Shown here: in pieces, positions 1 through 4,434 of the stretch
Layout: each line of letters begins with the position of its first letter
Numbering within the stretch: the first letter of the stretch is position 1
NCBI GenBank assembly: GCA_021155145.1
Contig: JAJNPX010000143.1
Location: forward strand, 1-5,212
DNA: 5,212 nt
Reading direction: 5' to 3'
DNA from: Acidisarcina sp.
GTDB taxonomy: Bacteria; Acidobacteriota; Blastocatellia; Pyrinomonadales; Pyrinomonadaceae
Notes under the pieces: generated by a model
Database searches by the model: none
What the model saw: the letters and a program-made list of their open reading frames with translations, nothing else
What the model was told of the DNA's origin: nothing
Translations under genes and position numbers: made by a program

Positions 1-1166
1 TAAAGCGCCCGCGGTTCTTTGCCAAGTCGCCCGACGGACGCATCTTTGTCACGGATATGTACAACCTGACGGACAATAAACGCGGCGCGATCTACATTCT
101 CGATGAATGGAATGCGGCGGCAGGCAAGTTCGGCCGGGTCACGCGCTATTTGTCGGGACTGCATAATCCGAACAGCGTTCAGTTTTATCGCGACCCCGCC
201 GGACAGGACTGGATCTACATCGCAGAAACCGGAAAGCTCACACGCCGAAAATTCGCTCGCGGCGAAACGGCGCCGACCGATGCGAAACCGCAAACGATCG
301 CGACGTTTCCCGATTACGGCCTGAGCTACAAATACGGCGGCTGGCACCTGACGCGCACGCTTGTATTTGGGCCGAACGGGAAACTCTATGTCTCGGTCGG
401 TTCGAGCTGTAATTCATGCATCGAAAAGGAAGAGGTTCGAGCGACCGTTTTGGAGATGTATCCGGACGGGACCCAAAGCCGCATCTTCGCCCGCGGCCTT
501 CGCAACGCGGTGAGTATCAAATGGTTCGGCGATCAGCTATACGCGACGAATCAAGGCTCAGACCATCTCGGCACATCGAGGCCGGATGAGACATTTTACG
601 CGCTGCAGAACGGCGCGGATCACGGGTGGCCGTACTGCCATTCTTCGGGCGGGAAAATATTTGCCGACCCCAAGATCAAACGCCGGGCGGGCTGTTCAAA
701 TGTCGCCGCACCTTACGCATTCTTCTCCGCGCGCAGCTCCGCCTTGGGGTTCGAATATTTTGACGATCCGAGCTCACCCGAAGCCATCAGGAATGCGTTC
801 CTCGTTTCGCTTCATGGTTCGACGAACAAACGGATCGGCCACGGCTACAAGGTCGTAATTATGCGAAAGGGTGACAAGTTGCGCGACTTTATCACGGGTT
901 TTCTTCAACGAGGGACCGTCGTCGGGCGGCCATGCGACATTGCGAAACTCTCTTCCGATTCATTCCTCTTTACCGACGACAACAAGGGCGTTATTTATTA
1001 CGTCCGAAGGAAGTGTTCTACCGCGGAACTCACTGCCGATCCCGCCGCGACTCCGGGCCGATCGCCGGAAAGCGTATCTGATAACACCGGGCCGACTCAT
1101 TCGCGGTCGGCGTGTTTCTCAGTTTTTGTCGCCGTCATTGTTCCGTTTCTGCGGCTGTTCGCGTGA
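1..1166 (+). CDS. PQQ-dependent sugar dehydrogenase (GSDH/sorbosone dehydrogenase family), 5'-truncated
   Basis: The reading frame is open from position 3 to the TGA at 1164-1166 (387 residues seen), so the true start and any export signal lie upstream of the window. The protein resembles the soluble glucose/L-sorbosone dehydrogenase beta-propeller family (GSDH, PF07995). These enzymes oxidise sugars or related alcohols and aldehydes with PQQ, usually in the periplasm. Visible family hallmarks are repeated blade-like strands (SPDGRIFVTD near 27-56), GGWHLTRTLVFGPNGKLYVSVGS (331-399, containing the likely active-site His), a Cys pair in the SSCNSCIE segment, the RGLRN segment near 492-512, a SDHLG..RPDE segment near 558-591, and GADHGWPYC near 613-639. 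The core appears to end at GVIYYVRRK near 1013. A further 50 residues form a Pro/Ser-rich stretch and then a hydrophobic segment. The substrate cannot be told from sequence. The Met codon at 57 is internal, since the homologous frame continues before it. Confidence 0.85.
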   Translation, partial: KRPRFFAKSPDGRIFVTDMYNLTDNKRGAIYILDEWNAAAGKFGRVTRYLSGLHNPNSVQFYRDPAGQDWIYIAETGKLTRRKFARGETAPTDAKPQTIATFPDYGLSYKYGGWHLTRTLVFGPNGKLYVSVGSSCNSCIEKEEVRATVLEMYPDGTQSRIFARGLRNAVSIKWFGDQLYATNQGSDHLGTSRPDETFYALQNGADHGWPYCHSSGGKIFADPKIKRRAGCSNVAAPYAFFSARSSALGFEYFDDPSSPEAIRNAFLVSLHGSTNKRIGHGYKVVIMRKGDKLRDFITGFLQRGTVVGRPCDIAKLSSDSFLFTDDNKGVIYYVRRKCSTAELTADPAATPGRSPESVSDNTGPTHSRSACFSVFVAVIVPFLRLFA

Positions 1167-1172
1167 TACGAT
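1164..1172 (+). promoter_or_regulatory. Extended -10-like box before bshA
   Basis: TGATACGAT matches the extended -10 pattern TGnTAnnnT. It ends 6 bases before the bshA ATG at 1179, so the expected transcription start falls at or next to the A of the start codon. The TGA of this box is also the stop codon of the upstream dehydrogenase. No -35 with good spacing and no Shine-Dalgarno sequence is visible. The assignment is by pattern only. Confidence 0.45.
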
Positions 1173-1178
1173 CGAATC

Positions 1179-2339
1179 ATGAATATAGGGATAACGGTCT
1201 ATCCGACCTATGGCGGAAGCGGTATCGTGGGTTCTGAACTTGGCCGCGAACTCGCGGAACGCGGCCACACGGTTCACTTCATTTCGTCCGTTTTGCCGAC
1301 CCGTGTGACCGAGCTGAACGACCGCGTGCATTTTCACGAGGTCGAGATGATGACCTATCCGCTCTTCGAACATCAGCCGTACGACCTCGCGCTTGCGACG
1401 AAAATGGCGACCGTCGCCCGCGCCGAAAAGCTGGACCTGTTTCACGTTCATTACGCAATTCCGCATTCCATTAGCGGCATACTCGCCCGCGAATCGATAA
1501 AGGACAAAAGATACGTTCCGGTGATTACGACGCTGCACGGAACCGACATCACTCTCGTCGGGGCCGACCGCTCGTATCTTCCGATCACGCGTTATGCTCT
1601 GCAGCAATCGGATGGTGTCACTGCGGTCTCAAAGTTCTTAAAGAAGGCCACGATCGAGACATTCGATTTTGACGAGGTCGAGGTCATTCCGAACTTCATC
1701 TGCCCTTCGCATTATCGAAAGCTCAACGATTGCCAGCTGCGCGGTGAGCTTGCCCCAAAAGGCGAAAAACTGCTTGTACACGTTTCGAATTTTCGCCCCG
1801 TAAAACGCGCGGCCGATTGCGTGGAGATCCTTGCAAAAGTAAAAAAAGAGTTCCCAAAAGTTCGCCTGATAATGGCCGGTGACGGGCCTGAGCGAGCGGC
1901 GGTCAAACATCGGGCAAAGGTCCTGGGCGTCGAGGAAGATGCGATCTTTGTCGGCAAAAAGTCGAATATCGCCGATTATCTCGGCGTATCGGACGTCTTT
2001 CTGCTGCCGTCCGAATTGGAGTCGTTCGGCCTCGCCGCCTTGGAAGCTCAGGCCTGCGAGCTGCCGGTGATCGCAACACGGATCGGCGGGATACCGGAGG
2101 TGGTCAACGAAGGCGAAAGCGGGTTCTTGAGCGACATCGGCGACGTCGAGAAGATGGCGGCGGACACTCTCCGGCTGCTGCGAGATGACGAGATGCGTCA
2201 CGCATTCGGCACACGCGGCCGCGAGATCTCCGTTCAACGATATTCTACCGATGTGATCATTCCCCAATACATCGCTTTCTACGAAAAGGTGCTCGGTGGA
2301 ACGCGGACGCCATCGTCCGCGGCAGGCAAGACCCGTTAA
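1179..2339 (+). CDS. bshA: N-acetyl-alpha-D-glucosaminyl L-malate synthase BshA
   Basis: A GT4-family glycosyltransferase of 386 residues, close to the usual BshA length of about 375-380. BshA transfers GlcNAc from UDP-GlcNAc to L-malate, the first step of bacillithiol synthesis in the cytoplasm. The N-terminal Rossmann domain opens MNIGITVYPTYGGSGIVG, with the glycine-rich loop at residues 12-15. It continues with HVHYAIPHS and TTLHGTDITLVG (His120, Asp123), a malate/donor-side pattern characteristic of BshA. The C-terminal domain has HVSNFRPVKR at 201-210 (Arg206 and Lys209 are likely UDP-phosphate contacts), MAGDGPE, and the EX7E motif ESFGLAALE (Glu281, Glu289), followed by GGIPEVV. A 14-residue tail after YEKVL is probably not conserved. 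The ATG at 1179 fits the family N-terminus exactly, and an in-frame TGA 12 bases upstream rules out a longer start. No bshB or bshC lies nearby, so the other steps must be encoded elsewhere. Confidence 0.95.
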   Translation: MNIGITVYPTYGGSGIVGSELGRELAERGHTVHFISSVLPTRVTELNDRVHFHEVEMMTYPLFEHQPYDLALATKMATVARAEKLDLFHVHYAIPHSISGILARESIKDKRYVPVITTLHGTDITLVGADRSYLPITRYALQQSDGVTAVSKFLKKATIETFDFDEVEVIPNFICPSHYRKLNDCQLRGELAPKGEKLLVHVSNFRPVKRAADCVEILAKVKKEFPKVRLIMAGDGPERAAVKHRAKVLGVEEDAIFVGKKSNIADYLGVSDVFLLPSELESFGLAALEAQACELPVIATRIGGIPEVVNEGESGFLSDIGDVEKMAADTLRLLRDDEMRHAFGTRGREISVQRYSTDVIIPQYIAFYEKVLGGTRTPSSAAGKTR

Positions 2340-2349
2340 CGATGGGGTC

Positions 2350-2366
2350 ATTGATGCCGCATCAAT
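2350..2366. repeat. 17-bp perfect palindrome upstream of the hydrolase (candidate operator)
   Basis: ATTGATGC-C-GCATCAAT has two perfect 8-base arms around one central base. It lies in the 65-base gap between bshA and the hydrolase gene, and ends 23 bases before the -10-like hexamer at 2390, so it abuts the expected -35 position. It could bind a dimeric repressor or activator. As RNA it could form a 7-bp stem with a 3-base loop, but the following bases are not a clean T-run, so a terminator is less likely. Confidence 0.4.
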
Positions 2367-2386
2367 TATTTCCGATCCGTTTTACT

Positions 2387-2395
2387 TGATACAAT
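2387..2395 (+). promoter_or_regulatory. Extended -10-like box before the hydrolase gene
   Basis: TGATACAAT fits TGnTAnnnT and carries the strong hexamer TACAAT. It ends 9 bases before the ATG at 2405, which predicts a leader of only a few bases. The TGA within it is an in-frame stop for the hydrolase frame, so translation cannot start further upstream. There is no Shine-Dalgarno sequence. Confidence 0.5.
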
Positions 2396-2404
2396 CTATT
2401 TCGA

Positions 2405-3517
2405 ATGGCGGGCAGCGCGTCCGCGTTCCCTTTTATGGTCTTGCGGCGGTACATGCACAAACGCGAGCGGCACTTTGCGATGTTGAACGACAACCGCGTA
2501 GTGCAGCCGTTCGATTGGGGGGCGGAGTTCGTGGTCGAGCACGTGAACGGCGACGACCCGCGAACGCTCCTTGCCGAGCATTCGCGGCGCGTGATCGAAA
2601 ACAGCGACGAGTATTTTGCCGCACCCGAGGGCTTGGAATTTAGGCTCGAGACTCGGCTTTATCCGTCATCGGCGTCATTAAATGCCAACCCGCCCAAGAA
2701 GACGCCGGTGCAGCGTGAAGTTCAAATGCTGACGTGGCAGAGCGCAGTCGAGACGCCTTCGCCCGAGAACAACACCGCCTACGCGACCTACTTCCCGCAC
2801 GAGGAGAAACGCGCCGCGGTCATCGTACTGCCCCACTGGAACGCAAAAGCCGGGACGTATTTCGATCTCGGCAAGTTCTTTAACAAGGTCGGCCTGTCAG
2901 CTCTGCGGCTGACGCTTCCCTATCACGAAGAGCGGATGCCGCCGGAGCTTGAGCGGGCCGATCATCTCGTCGCGCCGAATGTCGGCCGCTCGCTGCAGTC
3001 GATAAGGCAGGCGGTCGCTGACACCCGGGCGGCGGTCTCATGGCTGAAAGAACAGGGTTACGAAAAGATCGGCATCGTCGGTACGAGCATCGGTTCGTGT
3101 GTGGCGTTCATGGCGTTCGTCCACGATCTGCGGATCGACGCCGCCGTCTTCAACCACGTTTCGGGCTATATGGCCGACGTCGTTTGGCACGGCCTTTCGA
3201 CATATCACGTCCGCAAAAGTTTTGGCGACAACATCTCGCTCGAAGAACTTCGCGAATATTGGCTTCCCGTTTCGCCGATGGCCTATATGGAAAAGCTGGC
3301 CGCCCTGCCGCCGCGCCCGCAGCGGTACATCTACACAAAGTACGACCTCAGCTTCCCGATCGATCTTTCGCTCGAGACTATGGAGGCCCTTCGCCGCCAC
3401 AACATCGAACACAGCGAGGTCTCGCTGCCCTGCGGCCACTACACTCTCGGCGAAAAACCGTGGGTCTATTTGGACGGCTTCAAGATCATTTCGTACTTGC
3501 GGAAGTATTTGCGATAG
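2405..3517 (+). CDS. Alpha/beta hydrolase family protein
   Basis: A 370-residue protein with an alpha/beta hydrolase fold and a recognisable catalytic triad. The nucleophile elbow is GTSIGS (Ser228), the probable acid is Asp314 in KYDLSFPID, and the His is His345 in PCGHYTLG. The strand leading to the oxyanion region reads VIVLPHWNAKAG (His144-Trp145). A helix rich in Ala and Arg (about 198-215, SIRQAVADTRAAVSWL) precedes the nucleophile strand. The first roughly 110 residues are specific to this subgroup and lack a signal peptide, so the protein is probably cytoplasmic. It somewhat resembles the ABHD18-like group (PF09752), but that is a weak guess and the substrate is unknown. It lacks the HPDD-type metal motif of the LmbE/BshB deacetylases, so it is not bshB despite sitting next to bshA. 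The start at 2405 is chosen from the adjacent promoter-like box; Met11 (2435) and Met17 (2453) are possible alternatives. Confidence 0.8.
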   Translation: MAGSASAFPFMVLRRYMHKRERHFAMLNDNRVVQPFDWGAEFVVEHVNGDDPRTLLAEHSRRVIENSDEYFAAPEGLEFRLETRLYPSSASLNANPPKKTPVQREVQMLTWQSAVETPSPENNTAYATYFPHEEKRAAVIVLPHWNAKAGTYFDLGKFFNKVGLSALRLTLPYHEERMPPELERADHLVAPNVGRSLQSIRQAVADTRAAVSWLKEQGYEKIGIVGTSIGSCVAFMAFVHDLRIDAAVFNHVSGYMADVVWHGLSTYHVRKSFGDNISLEELREYWLPVSPMAYMEKLAALPPRPQRYIYTKYDLSFPIDLSLETMEALRRHNIEHSEVSLPCGHYTLGEKPWVYLDGFKIISYLRKYLR

Positions 3518-3518
3518 C

Positions 3519-4009
3519 CTAAGCCAATTTTCGCTCGGTATTGCGACGAAGGTATTCGTTGACAACATCATCCGGCGGCATCCGAAATGTAGTTTGTGCG
3601 AGCGCAGCTAGAACCTCTTCAAAGTCGATCAAGTTTCTGATCGCAGCAAGCTCCAGAACAGAAAAGGTCGTAAGAACGGTCAGATCGGAGTTGCGGCCTT
3701 CGCGGATCGCTGCACGATCATCCATCAGGACGGCATCCGCATTTACATCGATCGCGAGTCCGATCGCCGCGATCTCGCCTCGGCCGAGTCCGCTTGCCTT
3801 AGGGACATATTCATATCCGGTCTCTCTGATACTGATCCAGTCCGGCGGGCAAGCGATCCATTCGCGAACCGCGCCCGGAGCTCGCAGGTGCCGCATTCAA
3901 CAGCTACGGGCCCCGGAATTAGAATGTCACTAAATAGTTTCGGCAGGAGTTCCGCTTGTCCGATCAGTACCAAATAATGGACCGGGCTAGTGTCGGAGAC
4001 GGTCGTCAT
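3519..4009 (-). pseudogene. DUF3368 PIN-domain toxin, frameshifted
   Basis: This is the toxin half of a UPF0175/DUF3368 (PF11848) module. PIN-domain toxins of this type are presumed metal-dependent RNases. The first 38 codons (4009-3896) give VSDTSPVHYLVLIG and IPGPVAVE. The family sequence then continues in another frame with RHLRAPGAVREWIACPPDW, GRGEIAAIGLA, ADAVLMDDRAAIR and FRMPPDDVV to a TAG at 3521-3519. Adding one base between 3896 and 3895 (GAATGCGG to GAAnTGCGG, reading VE-L-RHLRAP with C or T) restores a continuous 163-residue protein of normal family length. The acidic residues expected in the active site are kept in the restored frame (Asp6, Glu38, Glu79, Asp97/Asp98). As written, translation from 4009 ends after 88 residues at 3743. 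The rest of the gene looks intact, so this is either a recent loss or a sequencing error. The start overlaps the antitoxin stop as ATGA, which indicates translational coupling. Confidence 0.8.
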
Positions 4010-4266
4010 TCATTTAGAAACTTCTCGATGTCGCGGCGGTCGGTCTCAACGTCGTCCGCACTGTAATTTAGCGGAACATTATGCCGCTTGAGAAAGGCAT
4101 TAGCCTCATCGATCGACAGTTCAAGCAATTCGGAAAGTTGTCCGAGACTCATTTTCAATTGACGATAATTTTCGATAGCGTAAGCTTCGAGCATTTGGCG
4201 CGAAACATCGGCATCATCTATCGACACCGCGATGAACTTATCAGGAATTGAGACCGTCACTTCCAT
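4006..4266 (-). CDS. UPF0175 family antitoxin
   Basis: A small acidic protein (86 residues from the ATG at 4266) of the UPF0175 family (PF03683), commonly encoded just before a DUF3368 PIN protein and regarded as its antitoxin. It begins MEVTVSIPDKF. It then has a helical segment VSRQMLEAYAIENYRQLKMS and a helix-turn-helix-like stretch LGQLSELLELSIDEANAFLK that could bind DNA. The family C-terminal pattern follows, HNVPLNYSADDVETD, and presumably contacts the toxin. A GTG at 4284 is in frame, but it sits inside the promoter-like box, and the family N-terminus matches the ATG at 4266, so the shorter form is preferred. The stop overlaps the toxin start by 4 bases (ATGA). As usual for such modules it probably neutralises the toxin and represses its own promoter; this is inferred from the family and not shown here. 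Confidence 0.85.
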   Translation of the reverse strand: MEVTVSIPDKFIAVSIDDADVSRQMLEAYAIENYRQLKMSLGQLSELLELSIDEANAFLKRHNVPLNYSADDVETDRRDIEKFLNE

Positions 4267-4274
4267 ACCCGGCA

Positions 4275-4283
4275 ATTTTACCA
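4275..4283 (-). promoter_or_regulatory. Extended -10-like box of the toxin-antitoxin module
   Basis: On the minus strand TGGTAAAAT fits TGnTAnnnT with a near-consensus hexamer, and it ends 8 bases before the antitoxin ATG at 4266. The expected transcription start therefore lies within a base or two of the start codon. There is no strong Shine-Dalgarno sequence and no clear -35. The box overlaps the alternative GTG start at 4284, which argues against that start. Confidence 0.5.
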
Positions 4284-4303
4284 CTATTGGCGTCGATCAC
4301 TTC

Positions 4304-4324
4304 CGCATTTTGATCGCATTTTGA
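4304..4324. repeat. Tandem direct repeat of CGCATTTTGA (candidate operator)
   Basis: Two identical copies of CGCATTTTGA lie at 4304-4313 and 4315-4324. Their period is 11 bases, about one helical turn, so both would face the same side of the DNA. They lie just upstream of the expected -35 position of the antitoxin promoter. A 6-base inverted pair, CGATCA at 4294-4299 and TGATCG at 4311-4316, overlaps the first copy. Possible roles are autoregulation of the toxin-antitoxin module or control of the divergent sigma gene. Confidence 0.4.
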
Positions 4325-4329
4325 GCTAT

Positions 4330-4341
4330 TACGGCGCCGTA
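4330..4341. repeat. 12-bp perfect palindrome in the divergent intergenic region
   Basis: TACGGCGCCGTA is identical to its reverse complement. It lies about 73 bases upstream of the sigma-factor -10-like box and 64 bases before the antitoxin start codon. No T-run follows it, so a binding site is more plausible than a terminator. Confidence 0.35.
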
Positions 4342-4359
4342 GGAATGAATATCATTTCC
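4342..4359. repeat. Imperfect inverted repeat next to the palindrome
   Basis: GGAATGA-ATA-TCATTTCC pairs along 7 bases on each side with one extra T bulged in the right arm. The central AATGA-ATA-TCATT part (4344-4356) is perfect. It directly follows the 12-bp palindrome. The rest of the intergenic stretch, about 4360-4410, is A/C-rich, with no structure or small gene that I can support. Confidence 0.25.
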
Positions 4360-4410
4360 AGTACATTGAAACCCAAACAAACTCTAACATTCCAGCCTAC
4401 ATCCAATTAG

Positions 4411-4419
4411 TGCTAAAAT
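4411..4419 (+). promoter_or_regulatory. Extended -10-like box before the sigma-factor gene
   Basis: TGCTAAAAT fits TGnTAnnnT and ends 15 bases before the ATG at 4435. This predicts a 5' leader of roughly 8 bases with no room for a Shine-Dalgarno sequence. The TAA at 4414-4416 within the box is in frame with the sigma gene, so the coding region cannot extend upstream of it. Confidence 0.5.
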
Positions 4420-4434
4420 TCTCTCCATTCCCGG

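Noticed and set aside
1119..1607. Minus-strand open frame of 162 codons opposite the start of bshA
   Set aside because: It lies antisense to the well-supported bshA and dehydrogenase genes, has no recognisable domain and its composition follows from the codon pattern of the sense genes.
1638..2351. Minus-strand open frame of 237 codons opposite bshA
   Set aside because: It is fully antisense to the conserved GT4 C-terminal domain of bshA, its product has no family resemblance, and no promoter-like box precedes it. Long antisense frames are common in GC-rich genes.
2340..2404. Intrinsic terminator after bshA
   Set aside because: The only stem available (7 bp, A/T-rich, 3-base loop) is weak and is not followed by a clean T-run; it fits better as a protein-binding palindrome.
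2405..3517. Hydrolase as the bacillithiol deacetylase BshB
   Set aside because: BshB is an LmbE-type metal enzyme with an HPDD-like motif. This protein has a GxSxG nucleophile and an alpha/beta hydrolase triad.
3038..3571. Minus-strand open frame of 177 codons opposite the hydrolase C-terminus
   Set aside because: It is antisense to the catalytic Ser-Asp-His region of the hydrolase and overlaps the end of the toxin; no domain is recognised.
3885..3905. Programmed ribosomal frameshift in the PIN toxin
   Set aside because: No slippery heptamer, stimulatory hairpin or internal Shine-Dalgarno sequence is visible at the shift site, and a simple one-base deletion explains the data.
4264..4284. 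GTG at 4284 as the antitoxin start
   Set aside because: It would place the start codon within the promoter-like box, and the UPF0175 family sequence begins at the ATG at 4266.
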